DNA of 64,000 bases from Bacteroides coprosuis DSM 18011 (lineage in GTDB: Bacteria > Bacteroidota > Bacteroidia > Bacteroidales > Bacteroidaceae): the NCBI GenBank assembly GCA_000212915.1, contig CM001167.1, forward strand, positions 1,356,780 to 1,420,779, written 5' to 3'. The position numbers were made by a program, and so were the translations under genes. Below, piece by piece: positions 18,029-26,607 of the stretch. The notes under the pieces were generated by a model. The model made no database searches. It worked only from the letters and a program-made list of their open reading frames with translations, and was not told where the DNA came from. Positions within the stretch are counted from its first letter, which is position 1, and each line of letters begins with the position of its first letter.

Positions 18029-18565
18029 ATGGATTTTTTAGAACTAGTCCAATCTCGGCAAAGTGATCGTAAATTTGATGCGAGTAAACCTATCGAAGCC
18101 GAAAAGCTAGATTATATTCTACAGGCAGCTCATCTTTCACCTTCAGCTTGCAATGCTCAACCTTGGAAGATCATTGTGGTTAGTGATGCCGACTTATGTG
18201 AGCAAGTAGGGAAGGCGGCAGCTGGACTAGGAATGAATTCTTTTGCAAAGAATGCTCCCTTACATTTATTATTAGTAGAAGAGTCTGCAAATATAACATC
18301 CTTATTGGGTAGCAAAATTAAAGGAAAATATTATCCACTTATGGATATAGGAATATTAGCGTCCCATATTTCATTAGCTGCCGAGTATTTAGGATTGGGC
18401 TCTTGTATTATGGGATGGTTTGACGAGAATAAAATAAAAGACTTACTTTCTATTCCATCCAAAAAAAGAGTTTTACTTGATATTGCAATCGGATATTCTT
18501 TAGCAGAGAAGAAAAAAAAGAAAAGAAAACCTATAGAATCCATTATTTCGCACAACAAATATTAA
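18029..18565 (+). CDS. Nitroreductase family flavoprotein
   Basis: 178-aa FMN-dependent NAD(P)H oxidoreductase fold. Seen: N-terminal SRQSDRKFDASKPI with the FMN-phosphate Arg, AAHLSPSACNAQPWKIIVV (about 34-52), and the GLGSCIMGWFDENKIKDLLSIP region (about 127-148). Compact length typical of the small single-domain type. Physiological substrate unknown. Lys-rich tail (KKKKKKRKP). It sits 43 bp after riboflavin synthase, a fitting place for a flavin enzyme, and is followed by a terminator. Confidence 0.88.
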   Translation: MDFLELVQSRQSDRKFDASKPIEAEKLDYILQAAHLSPSACNAQPWKIIVVSDADLCEQVGKAAAGLGMNSFAKNAPLHLLLVEESANITSLLGSKIKGKYYPLMDIGILASHISLAAEYLGLGSCIMGWFDENKIKDLLSIPSKKRVLLDIAIGYSLAEKKKKKRKPIESIISHNKY

Positions 18566-18585
18566 AACAAGAATTAATAGAGTAG

Positions 18586-18615
18586 CAAGCCCGAACATAT
18601 TGTAGTTCGGGCTTG
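18586..18615 (+). terminator. Terminator after nitroreductase gene
   Basis: 11-bp perfect stem CAAGCCCGAAC / GTTCGGGCTTG, 8-nt loop, followed by TTCTTTAT. Confidence 0.8.
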
Positions 18616-18810
18616 TTCTTTATATGTACATTTAATACAATATTGTCATTAAAATGTAATAAGATCGTAAAATCCACTTCGTCAGTAAATAGGGGTAATA
18701 ACTGCCAAAACCACCTAAAAATAGGCATTTAATGACCCAATATCTGTTATTTGTTAGATTTCAACCCTTTTTTTGATAATAATTCCGTCTTAGATATCAA
18801 AATATCTTAC

Positions 18811-18818
18811 TATGTTTG
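18811..18818 (+). promoter_or_regulatory. Promoter -7 box for ECF sigma gene
   Basis: TATGTTTG matches TAnnTTTG, 50 bp before the sigma-factor ATG. The rest of the 300-bp gap (18616-18810) shows nothing I can name. Confidence 0.5.
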
Positions 18819-18867
18819 AGGTATCGAAAACAGAACGGAGTTATTAATTATTTAAAACAAGCAAAGT

Positions 18868-19371
18868 ATGAAAAGTTTAAGCTTTAGAAAAGAGTTGATA
18901 GGAGCACAAGAAGAGTTACTGCGCTTTGCATATAAATTAACCGCTAATCGCGAAGAAGCAAATGATTTATTACAAGAGACTGCTTTAAAGGCTCTAGATA
19001 ATGAAGATAAATATATTCCTAACACAAACTTTAGAGGATGGATTTATACTATAATGCGTAACATCTTTATTAATAATTATAGAAAGATTGTACGCGAACA
19101 AACATTCGTTGATAAAACAGACAATTTATACCACTTGAATCTACCACAAGATTCAGGATTAGAAAGTGCAAGTGGAGCTTATGATTTAAAGCAAATGCAC
19201 AAAATTGTTAATGCTTTACCAGATGAATATCGAGTTCCTTTTACAATGCATGTATCAGGATTCAAATATAGAGAAATTGCAGAAAAATTAGATTTACCTT
19301 TGGGTACAGTAAAAAGTAGAATCTTTTTTACTAGACAAAAGTTACAAGAAGATTTAAAAGATTTCTTATAA
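18868..19371 (+). CDS. ECF-type RNA polymerase sigma factor
   Basis: 167 aa with sigma region 2 (ELLRFAYKLTANREEANDLLQETALKAL, about 16-43, and the -10 contact FRGWIYTIMRNIFINNYRK) and region 4 helix-turn-helix (ALPDEYRVPFTMHVSGFKYREIAEKLDLPLGTVKSRIFFTRQKL, about 114-157). Size is standard for ECF factors. No anti-sigma gene is adjacent, unlike typical ECF pairs; in Bacteroides such stand-alone factors include stress regulators (EcfO-like), but I cannot assign one. Own promoter and terminator. Confidence 0.93.
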   Translation: MKSLSFRKELIGAQEELLRFAYKLTANREEANDLLQETALKALDNEDKYIPNTNFRGWIYTIMRNIFINNYRKIVREQTFVDKTDNLYHLNLPQDSGLESASGAYDLKQMHKIVNALPDEYRVPFTMHVSGFKYREIAEKLDLPLGTVKSRIFFTRQKLQEDLKDFL

Positions 19372-19400
19372 GAAAATAGACTTATAAAACATTTTTGGTG

Positions 19401-19431
19401 AGGTGGTTCAAAAAATTGAACCACCTTTTTT
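19401..19431 (+). terminator. Terminator after ECF sigma gene
   Basis: 10-bp perfect stem AGGTGGTTCA / TGAACCACCT, 6-nt loop, T-run. Confidence 0.88.
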
Positions 19432-19524
19432 ATTGAAATTATTTTAATTATGGAAATAATTCACTAATTTGTTCCCCGTATTAAAAAAACACTCTGAAAA
19501 CATTTTATTCTGTAATTATAAAGT

Positions 19525-19532
19525 TATATTTG
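19525..19532 (+). promoter_or_regulatory. Promoter -7 box for carboxyltransferase gene
   Basis: TATATTTG, 46 bp before the ATG at 19579. Confidence 0.5.
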
Positions 19533-19578
19533 TGATTATAGATAAAACCTTGAAGTCATTCTAAAAATCTCTATCACT

Positions 19579-21348
19579 ATGAAAAAAGAAATAAAATTCA
19601 GTTTAGTTTACAGAGACATGTGGCAATCATCTGGAAAATATCAGCCAAGAGTTGATCAATTAGTACAGATAGCACCATTAATTATTGAAATGGGTTGCTT
19701 CAGTCGTGTAGAAACAAATGGGGGAGCATTTGAGCAAGTTAACTTGCTATATGGCGAAAATCCCAATAAGGCGGTAAGAGCTTTTACAAAGCCCTTTAAT
19801 GACGCAGGTATTCAAACGCACATGCTTGATAGAGGATTAAATGCATTACGTATGTATCCTGTGCCAGCAGACGTACGTAAATTAATGTACAAAGTAAAAC
19901 ACGCACAAGGAGTAGATATCACTCGTATCTTCTGTGGTTTGAATGATGTTCGTAATATCATACCTTCTATTCAGTATGCAAAAGCAGCGGGTATGATACC
20001 TCAAGCAACATTGTGTATTACATTCTCTCCTGTACATACAGTAGAGTATTATGCAAATATTGCTGATCAACTTATCGAAGCTGGTGCTCCAGAAATCTGT
20101 CTGAAAGATATGGCAGGTGTTGGTCGTCCAGTATTCCTTGGTAAATTAACTAAAGCTATAAAGGATAAACATCCAGAAGTGATTATTCAATATCACGGAC
20201 ACTCAGGACCAGGTTTATCAATGGCTTCTATCCTAGAAGTTTGTCAAAATGGTGCTGACGTTATTGACGTTGCTATTGAACCAATCTCTTGGGGTAAAGT
20301 GCACCCAGATGTTATTTCAGTACAAGCTATGTTGAAAGACGCAGGCTTTAAAGTTCCTGAAATCAATATGAGTGCATACATGAAGGCTCGTGCAAAAACA
20401 CAAGAGTTCATTGATGATTTCTTGGGTTACTTTATGAATCCAGGTAATAAATTAATGTCTTCATTGCTACTTACAAGTGGTCTTCCTGGTGGAATGATGG
20501 GATCTATGATGGCAGACTTAGAAGGTGTACACTCAGGTATCAACTTGATGTTGAAGAACCAAGGTAAACCAGAACTAAGCATCGATGATCTATTAGTTAA
20601 ACTATTTGAAGAAGTTCAATATGTATGGCCTATGGTAGGTTATCCTCCATTAGTAACTCCATTTAGCCAATATGTTAAGAATATTGCATTAATGAATATC
20701 TTGACAGAAGTAAGAGGCGAACCTAAGTTCTCTATGATGGATAAACATATCTGGGGTATGATTCTTGGTGAAAGTGGTAAACTTCCAGGAAAACTAGATC
20801 CACAGATTATTGCTCTAGCTAAAGAAAAAGGTTACGAGTTTACAGATAAAAATCCTCAAGATAATTATCCTGATGAATTGGATAAGTATCGTAAAGAAAT
20901 GGATGAAAATGGCTGGGAATACGGAGAAGATGATGAAGAGCTATTTGAATTGGCTATGCACGATAGACAATACCGTGATTATAAGTCAGGTGTGGCTAAA
21001 GAACGCTTCTTAACAGACTTAGCTAAAGCTAAAGAAGAGTCAATGGCAGAAAAAGGATATACTGCTGAAGATATTCTTGCTATTAAGAGAGCCAAATACG
21101 AACCTGTAACTTCAGAGGTTAAGGGTCAAGTTATTTGGGAAATAGATGTAGATTCTCCTTCAATGGCTCCTGCTGTAGGTAAACACTTTAGTCCAGATGA
21201 TATCTTCTGCTATATCACTACTAGCTGGGGTGAACATACACCTGTTAAAGCCAACTTTGATGGTAAAATTATTGAAGTTATAGCTAAACAAGGTGATAAG
21301 ATAAATAAAGGTGAACCTTTAGCTTATATCGAACGTACAAAAGAATAA
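19579..21348 (+). CDS. Carboxyltransferase (oxaloacetate decarboxylase alpha / pyruvate carboxylase B-like) with biotin-less tail
   Basis: 589 aa. N-terminal DRE-TIM carboxyltransferase barrel (about 1-290): YRDMWQSS, metal/active-site phrases ICLKDMAG, and YHGHSGPG; then the PYC/OADA domain (about 300-440, with SGLPGGMMG and VGYPPLVTP). The last 65 residues resemble a biotinyl/lipoyl domain (PVKANFDGKIIEVIAKQGDKINKGEPLAYIE), but the biotin-accepting Met-Lys-Met is absent; TTSWGEHTP stands in its place. No OadB, OadG or biotin carboxylase gene is adjacent. Either biotin is carried by a separate protein, or the domain has a structural role. Enzyme class sure, exact reaction not. Confidence 0.85.
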   Translation: MKKEIKFSLVYRDMWQSSGKYQPRVDQLVQIAPLIIEMGCFSRVETNGGAFEQVNLLYGENPNKAVRAFTKPFNDAGIQTHMLDRGLNALRMYPVPADVRKLMYKVKHAQGVDITRIFCGLNDVRNIIPSIQYAKAAGMIPQATLCITFSPVHTVEYYANIADQLIEAGAPEICLKDMAGVGRPVFLGKLTKAIKDKHPEVIIQYHGHSGPGLSMASILEVCQNGADVIDVAIEPISWGKVHPDVISVQAMLKDAGFKVPEINMSAYMKARAKTQEFIDDFLGYFMNPGNKLMSSLLLTSGLPGGMMGSMMADLEGVHSGINLMLKNQGKPELSIDDLLVKLFEEVQYVWPMVGYPPLVTPFSQYVKNIALMNILTEVRGEPKFSMMDKHIWGMILGESGKLPGKLDPQIIALAKEKGYEFTDKNPQDNYPDELDKYRKEMDENGWEYGEDDEELFELAMHDRQYRDYKSGVAKERFLTDLAKAKEESMAEKGYTAEDILAIKRAKYEPVTSEVKGQVIWEIDVDSPSMAPAVGKHFSPDDIFCYITTSWGEHTPVKANFDGKIIEVIAKQGDKINKGEPLAYIERTKE

Positions 21349-21366
21349 GTAAATACCTTACAAATA

Positions 21367-21400
21367 AAAAAGAGTGGAATTGAAAAATTCCACTCTTTTT
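21367..21400. terminator. Bidirectional terminator
   Basis: 15-bp perfect stem AAAAAGAGTGGAATT / AATTCCACTCTTTTT with GAAA loop, between the convergent carboxyltransferase and OmpA-like genes. Confidence 0.92.
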
Positions 21401-21423
21401 TTATGCTTTAATAAGTTTCAGTA

Positions 21424-22107
21424 TTAATATCCTGCTTCAGCATTAGCTTTGTTAATCATAGCTTCACTAGCATACATATATATATCTACTACACGGTTTT
21501 GAGCAGGCAATAGAGCTTCATCATATTGAGTATAACCCACACCTTGTACAGATTTAAACTGATAATCGTTTACTCCTTGAGATTGTAAGAAGCTCTTAAC
21601 AGATTGTGCACGTCTATTGGATACAGTCATGTTTGCATCATAAGTACCTACTTTATCTGTTTTACCAAATACAGCAATGTCAATAGTAGGGTCTTGTCTT
21701 AAGATGTCTGCAAACTGGCTTAATGAGCTTCTTGACGCTGGACTAAGAGTAGAAGAGTTGAAATCGAAAAGAATACCAGAGTCAAAAGTAACCTTAACAG
21801 CAGCTAAGCCGTTAGTATCTTGTACTTTTTCAACTTGGGCTCCTTCGATTGCTGCAGCTTCAGCAGCTTTCTTATCCATTTTCTTACCAATGATAGCACC
21901 AGTACCACCACCAACAGCAGTTCCAATAGCTGCACCAATAACGGCACCTTTACCTTTACCTGCAATACCACCAATAATAGCACCTAACGCAGCACCTGAT
22001 CCTGCACCAATAGCTCCACCTTTAGCTGTGTTTGATTGCATTGAAGCACAGCTTGCAAATAGAATTGCAAATGATAGGAAAAGAGCTGAAAATTTAAATT
22101 TATTCAT
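21424..22107 (-). CDS. OmpA-family lipoprotein with glycine zipper
   Basis: 227 aa. Lipoprotein signal with lipobox LFASC (Cys20). Residues about 28-78 are a Gly/Ala-rich glycine-zipper segment (AIGAGSGAALGAIIGGIAGKGKG...), likely membrane associated. The C-terminal OmpA domain (about 105-215) keeps the peptidoglycan-binding Asp in GKTDKVGTYDANMTVSNRRA and the Arg in AQNRVVDIYMY. Predicted to tie the outer membrane to peptidoglycan, like Pal/YiaD lipoproteins. Single gene with terminator at 21367-21400. Confidence 0.9.
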   Translation of the reverse strand: MNKFKFSALFLSFAILFASCASMQSNTAKGGAIGAGSGAALGAIIGGIAGKGKGAVIGAAIGTAVGGGTGAIIGKKMDKKAAEAAAIEGAQVEKVQDTNGLAAVKVTFDSGILFDFNSSTLSPASRSSLSQFADILRQDPTIDIAVFGKTDKVGTYDANMTVSNRRAQSVKSFLQSQGVNDYQFKSVQGVGYTQYDEALLPAQNRVVDIYMYASEAMINKANAEAGY

Positions 22108-22216
22108 AAGTCAATTAATTTTAGTCTCTAACAATAGATCCTTTCTTCAATTACTAAAACGATTAATGGATGTGTTTTGTTCTAGATAACTTTTAATATT
22201 TTGTTTAAAGTTATTA

Positions 22217-23614
22217 CTATTCGAGAGTATATCCTTTGCTATCCTTACCCAACACTTTGTTTTTGATTGATACAAACCAAAGAGTAAGAAATGTTCCTTT
22301 ACAAATACTTGTAATACTTACTGCCCACCATATTCCTTCTACGCCCAGAGCAATGCCACCTATGGCAATGCTACCAGTCAAAATTAAGGCTAACGGTATT
22401 CTAGAGTAATTAAAGAATATACTGATGATTGCTGGTGGAGTAGTTCTTCCTATGCCGTAGAATACTCCTTGGCTAGTTATCTCGAGTGTCATAAAGAGCT
22501 GTGATAGCCCCGATATTTGCAAATAGAGTCCTCCTGCCTTGAAAGCTTCTGGTTCATGGGGTACAAATAGGGAGAACACCTCGCTACCAAAAAATACAAA
22601 TAGCAGAGTACATAGAGAACCAAATACCGCAGTCATTTTGAGGGTGACATGCCATGCTTTTATTACTCGATCATACTTTCCCGCAGCATAGTTTTGGGCT
22701 ATAAAAGTACCCAATGCTGTAGAGAATCCTTGGGCAGTATTCCACGTAATCCCTTCAATGAGAGCACCTGTGGTAAGAGTCATAACTCCAATATGACCTC
22801 CGTATTCAGACGCTAAGCGAGATAAGAATAAGTTTACAAAAGCAAATAGTAAATTAAAGAGAGCAACAGGAGAGCCTAGTTTAAGAATTCGTTTTGTGTA
22901 CTTCTTTTTTAATCGAGTAAAGAATGCAAAACCTCCTAATATTGGGTTCTTATATTTTATATTGTAGAAAAAGATTAAGAGTACAATAGCTTGTGAAATG
23001 ATCGTAGCATAACCAGCACCGTCTGTACCTAGGTTAAAGGTAAATATGAATATAGGGTCCAATACCATATTGAAGACAAGCCCTGTTCCACTAATATAGA
23101 AAGGTATAGTACTTCTTCCTACCGAATTGTACATACCAGTAAAAGCAGATGTCAAAAAGATAAGTGGAAAGCCTAGGGATATGATTCTTAAATATGAAAC
23201 GGCATTATTGGCGATTTCCCCTCCAGCTACATCATGTCCATCTAGTTTGAATATATCAATGATGGGGTGAGCAAAAACGATGAATATAAGTCCCCAAATG
23301 ATGGATATAATAAGTGAAATTGTAAAGTTATGTGATGCAAAGCTACGTGCATCTTCTTCATTTTGTGCTCCAACAGATTGTGCAATACTAACTTCAGACC
23401 CAATTTTACCTAGGAGAGAAAGAGCTGTAGTCATCCATACAAAAATACCTACAGAACCTACAACAGTTGCAGCTTCACTACCTAAACGTCCTACCCATGC
23501 CATATCGGTTAAGCTGTAGGCCATTTGGATAAAAGATGTAGCCATAATTGGCATAGCTAGTTTAAACAACTGGCTATAGATAGGTCCCTGTGTAAGATTT
23601 TTAGTTCCTTTCAT
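22217..23614 (-). CDS. MATE family efflux transporter
   Basis: 465-aa inner-membrane protein with about 12 hydrophobic helices arranged as two similar halves, as in MATE (multidrug and toxin extrusion) cation antiporters. Characteristic phrases: LAMPIMATSFIQMAYSLTDMAWVGRLG at the start, AQNYAAGKYDRVIKAWHVTL in the second half. Substrate and Na/H coupling cannot be told. A full Bacteroidetes promoter lies over 200 bp upstream, implying an unusually long leader. Confidence 0.92.
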   Translation of the reverse strand: MKGTKNLTQGPIYSQLFKLAMPIMATSFIQMAYSLTDMAWVGRLGSEAATVVGSVGIFVWMTTALSLLGKIGSEVSIAQSVGAQNEEDARSFASHNFTISLIISIIWGLIFIVFAHPIIDIFKLDGHDVAGGEIANNAVSYLRIISLGFPLIFLTSAFTGMYNSVGRSTIPFYISGTGLVFNMVLDPIFIFTFNLGTDGAGYATIISQAIVLLIFFYNIKYKNPILGGFAFFTRLKKKYTKRILKLGSPVALFNLLFAFVNLFLSRLASEYGGHIGVMTLTTGALIEGITWNTAQGFSTALGTFIAQNYAAGKYDRVIKAWHVTLKMTAVFGSLCTLLFVFFGSEVFSLFVPHEPEAFKAGGLYLQISGLSQLFMTLEITSQGVFYGIGRTTPPAIISIFFNYSRIPLALILTGSIAIGGIALGVEGIWWAVSITSICKGTFLTLWFVSIKNKVLGKDSKGYTLE

Positions 23615-23826
23615 TTTTACCTTATAAAAAGAGTTTGTTTTATTTAGTATTAATCCTTAATAATAGCGCTTATAAAGGATAATTATATTTTTCCTACTGT
23701 AGATAGTTTCCTATACAATGGTAGTGACAATTGATTTCCTATTTGAAAGATCGATAAATAGATGTCTTTAGTCTTATAAAAAGCATTATAAACATTGATT
23801 TTACAAGGGCTTTCTTTAAGCGCACG

Positions 23827-23857
23827 CAAAGGTAGATATTATTAAAATAATTGCAAA
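23827..23857 (-). promoter_or_regulatory. Promoter of MATE gene with long leader
   Basis: Minus strand: TTTG (23857-23854), 19-bp spacer, TACCTTTG (23834-23827). Predicted start near 23820, giving a leader of about 205 nt before the ATG at 23614. I recognise no known riboswitch in that leader. Confidence 0.6.
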
Positions 23858-23963
23858 ACTAAGGAGATAAAAAGAGTATACTTCTTTCTATGGCTTGATT
23901 AGAAACAGAGTTTATTTGGTGTATTAATACGAATATAATTGGGCATTCTTTGTTTTTAATGTG

Positions 23964-23971
23964 TATGTTTG
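23964..23971 (+). promoter_or_regulatory. Promoter -7 box for thi operon
   Basis: TATGTTTG ends 7 bp before the first base of the TPP riboswitch helix P1. Confidence 0.6.
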
Positions 23972-23978
23972 TAGTAAC

Positions 23979-24062
23979 ACTATTAGGGGTGCTGTCTATA
24001 ATGATAGCTGAGATTACACCCTGAAACCTGATATGTTGTAATTGACATCGGAGGGAAATGGT
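23979..24062 (+). promoter_or_regulatory. TPP riboswitch (THI box)
   Basis: All conserved THI-element blocks are present in order: AGGGGTGC, CTGAGATTACACCC, ACCTGAT and GGAGGGAAATGG. P1 closes as ACTATT (23979-23984) with AATGGT (24057-24062). Binds thiamine pyrophosphate in the nascent mRNA and, with the terminator at 24086-24122, would switch off thiMED when TPP is plentiful. Confidence 0.95.
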
Positions 24063-24085
24063 TCATTTTATTTAAAGGATTAAAA

Positions 24086-24122
24086 GCCGTTTCGTTCATT
24101 CTTATACGAAATGGCATTTTTT
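24086..24122 (+). terminator. Riboswitch-controlled terminator
   Basis: 10-bp stem GCCGTTTCGT / ACGAAATGGC (one G-U), 10-nt loop, then ATTTTTTG. Lies between the TPP aptamer and thiM, so control is by transcription termination. Confidence 0.85.
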
Positions 24123-24193
24123 GTTTTATACACTTCTCTTCTCTAGTTTAAAAGCAATGATATTAGGTCGAATGAATTTATATCGACTGTAAA

Positions 24194-24976
24194 ATGAATG
24201 CATTAAAATCTATTTTAAAAGATATTGAGTTAATCAAAGCTCAATCCCCACTCATCCATAATATTACCAATTTTGTGGTAATGAATAATACAGCTAATGC
24301 TTTATTGGCTCTTGGAGCTTCACCCGTCATGGCACACGCATCCGAAGAGGTTGAAGAGATGACTAGTATTGCTTCTGCATTAGTGTTAAATATCGGAACC
24401 TTGAGTCCTACATGGATAGATTCTATGAAAATAGCAGGACGGACAGCTTCCTCCAAAAACATACCTATCATTCTTGATCCCGTAGGGGCGGGTGCGACTA
24501 GTTATCGTTCACGAATTTGTAGGGAGTTGATTCAAGATTGTAACCCTACTGTGATTAGAGGAAATGCTTCTGAAATCATGTCTTTAGTAGATGAAGAGAT
24601 TCAAACTAAGGGGGTAGATAGCACCTCTTCGTCGCTCCATGCTGTGGAGTATGCGAAGGTTTTGGCTCAAAAGACAGGTGCAATTGTATCGATCAGTGGT
24701 GAGATAGATTATATCACAGACGGTACTCGTGTGAATGAAGTGAGAGGAGGTTCTCCTCTTATGCCTAGAGTTACGGGTATGGGATGTACTGCAACAGCGT
24801 TAACTGCGGCATTCTTAGCTGTCAATAAAAACGCATTAGAAGCTGCTACTCATGCTATGGAATTAATGAGTTGGGTGGGTGAGAAGGCTGCTAAACAAGC
24901 AAAAGGTCCTGGAACTATGCAACTTTTCTTCTTGGATGAATTATACCAGGTAGCAACTGGGGAGGTGCAAGCATGA
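24194..24976 (+). CDS. thiM: Hydroxyethylthiazole kinase
   Basis: 260 aa. Phosphorylates 4-methyl-5-(2-hydroxyethyl)thiazole, a thiamine salvage step. Ribokinase-fold marks: PLIHNITNFVVMNNTANALLALGASPVM near the start, DPVGAGATSYR (about 96-106), GNASEI and the anion-hole/catalytic GMGCTATAL near 195-203. First gene after the TPP riboswitch; its stop overlaps the thiE start by 4 nt, indicating translational coupling. Confidence 0.96.
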   Translation: MNALKSILKDIELIKAQSPLIHNITNFVVMNNTANALLALGASPVMAHASEEVEEMTSIASALVLNIGTLSPTWIDSMKIAGRTASSKNIPIILDPVGAGATSYRSRICRELIQDCNPTVIRGNASEIMSLVDEEIQTKGVDSTSSSLHAVEYAKVLAQKTGAIVSISGEIDYITDGTRVNEVRGGSPLMPRVTGMGCTATALTAAFLAVNKNALEAATHAMELMSWVGEKAAKQAKGPGTMQLFFLDELYQVATGEVQA

Positions 24977-25617
24977 AAAAGAGTTTAGATTTATCACTTT
25001 ATCTAGTAACAGATCCTCAAGTAGCAGAAGGTAATTCTTTTTTGGAGGTAATAGAAGATGCTGTAAAAGGCGGGGTAACACTAGTCCAGCTTCGTGAAAA
25101 AGATTGTTCTTCAAGAGAATTTTATGATAAAGCTCTAGCAATCAAACATCTTCTATCCTCCTATGACGTGCCTTTGATTATTAATGATCGGTTAGATATA
25201 GCTTTGGCTGTTGATGCAGATGGCTTACATATTGGTCAAGAAGATATTCCTTATGATGTTGCTCGAAAGATCTTAGGGCCCGATAAAATAATCGGCTTAT
25301 CTGTAGAAAATAAAACCGATGCTCTGCGGGCGAATAAGCTTGATATTGATTATATCGGTATTTCTCCCGTTTTTTCTACACCAACCAAAATAGATACTGC
25401 ACCAGCTTTAGGATTAGAGGGCTCAAGGCTGATTAATAGCATATCCAAACATCCTAGTGTAGGTATTGGTGGCATTCATCTTCAGAATGCAGCATCTATT
25501 ATAGCCTCTGGTTCTGATGGAATCTCAGTAGTTTCTGCTATTATGATGGCAAAAGATCCTTTTCGGGCTGCTCAAGAATTAAAACAAATTATTTTAAAAG
25601 CAAAAGACTATGAATAA
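24973..25617 (+). CDS. thiE: Thiamine-phosphate synthase
   Basis: 214-aa TIM-barrel enzyme that joins HMP-PP and thiazole phosphate to make thiamine phosphate. Signature segments: YLVTDPQVAEG, VQLREKDCSS (diphosphate-binding Arg), INDRLDIALAVDADGLHIGQED, GPDKIIGLSV and GIGGIHLQNA. Overlaps thiM by 4 nt and thiD by 8 nt. Confidence 0.96.
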   Translation: MKKSLDLSLYLVTDPQVAEGNSFLEVIEDAVKGGVTLVQLREKDCSSREFYDKALAIKHLLSSYDVPLIINDRLDIALAVDADGLHIGQEDIPYDVARKILGPDKIIGLSVENKTDALRANKLDIDYIGISPVFSTPTKIDTAPALGLEGSRLINSISKHPSVGIGGIHLQNAASIIASGSDGISVVSAIMMAKDPFRAAQELKQIILKAKDYE

Positions 25618-26425
25618 GAAAACATATAAAAGAGTATTATCTATTGCAGGAAGTGATCCTAGTGGTGGAGCGGGAATACAAGCCGATTTAAAAGCTTTTT
25701 CAGCTTGTGGTTGCTATGGTACAACAGCTATTGTGGCAGTGGTAGATGAAAACACAGTGGGAGTAACTGGTGTTCATCCTATACCTGTAGAATTTGTAAA
25801 AGGGCAGATAACTTCTGTTTTAGATGATATAGGTGCTGATGCTATCAAAATAGGTATGTTGCACTCTTCAGAATTAATACGAGGAATCAAAGAAACACTC
25901 GATAAATATCAGATTAAGGATATTGTACTAGATCCTGTAATGGTAGCTACCTCTGGAGATCCTCTTTTACAAGAAGAGGCCATTCAAACCTTGAAAGAGG
26001 TATTGATACCTCATGTAAGAATACTGACTCCTAATATTCCCGAAGCAGAGATATTGCTCGAACGCAAAATAGAGCATCAAGAAGAACTACCTGCTTTAGC
26101 TACTGAACTAGGTAAAAAGTATGGTGTGTCTGTTTTACTCAAAGCAGGGCATCTTACGGATGATGTTTTAATTGATATCTTTTATAATGTAGAGTCTGAT
26201 GAAATAGTAGAACTAAAGTCGGATAGGGTATATACCTCAAATACGCATGGTACAGGTTGTACATTTTCTTCGGCAGTGGCAGCGTACTTAGCACACGATT
26301 TGCCTATGAATGAAGCGGTAAAAAAGGCAAAAGAGTATATGGTGAATGCGATAGAAAAAGGGGCTCATTATGAAATAGGTAAAGGACATGGTCCTGTTCA
26401 TCATTTCTGGGATTTTTGGGAGTAA
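25610..26425 (+). CDS. thiD: Hydroxymethylpyrimidine / phosphomethylpyrimidine kinase
   Basis: 271 aa. Phosphorylates HMP and HMP-P to HMP-PP for ThiE. Ribokinase-fold marks: SIAGSDPSGGAGIQADLKAF (about 11-30), DPVMVATSGDPLL (about 107-119), TPNIPEAEIL and NTHGTGCTFSSAVAAYLA near 210. Completes a salvage set thiM-thiE-thiD with no thiC, thiG, thiS or thiH in this operon. Terminator follows. Confidence 0.96.
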   Translation: MNKKTYKRVLSIAGSDPSGGAGIQADLKAFSACGCYGTTAIVAVVDENTVGVTGVHPIPVEFVKGQITSVLDDIGADAIKIGMLHSSELIRGIKETLDKYQIKDIVLDPVMVATSGDPLLQEEAIQTLKEVLIPHVRILTPNIPEAEILLERKIEHQEELPALATELGKKYGVSVLLKAGHLTDDVLIDIFYNVESDEIVELKSDRVYTSNTHGTGCTFSSAVAAYLAHDLPMNEAVKKAKEYMVNAIEKGAHYEIGKGHGPVHHFWDFWE

Positions 26426-26465
26426 AAGCCCTACTATCACTTTATAAAGCCAAGTTAAAATATAT

Positions 26466-26503
26466 AGCGTTAATACCTATCTCGGGGTATTAACGCTTTT
26501 TTT
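26466..26503 (+). terminator. Terminator of thiMED operon
   Basis: 12-bp perfect stem AGCGTTAATACC / GGTATTAACGCT, 8-nt loop, T-run. It separates the thi operon from the TonB receptor gene. Confidence 0.92.
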
Positions 26504-26607
26504 ATCCCTAAAAGTAAGTATATAATACATAAAAAATAGCGAATTATAGCGATTGATAGGTCCTGTTTTTTGTGAGAAATTTGCATCGCAATAAAACAAT
26601 AAATAAA

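Noticed and set aside
26572-26607. GTG start of the siderophore receptor
   Set aside because: It would place a charged stretch ahead of a good signal peptide that starts at the ATG at 26608.
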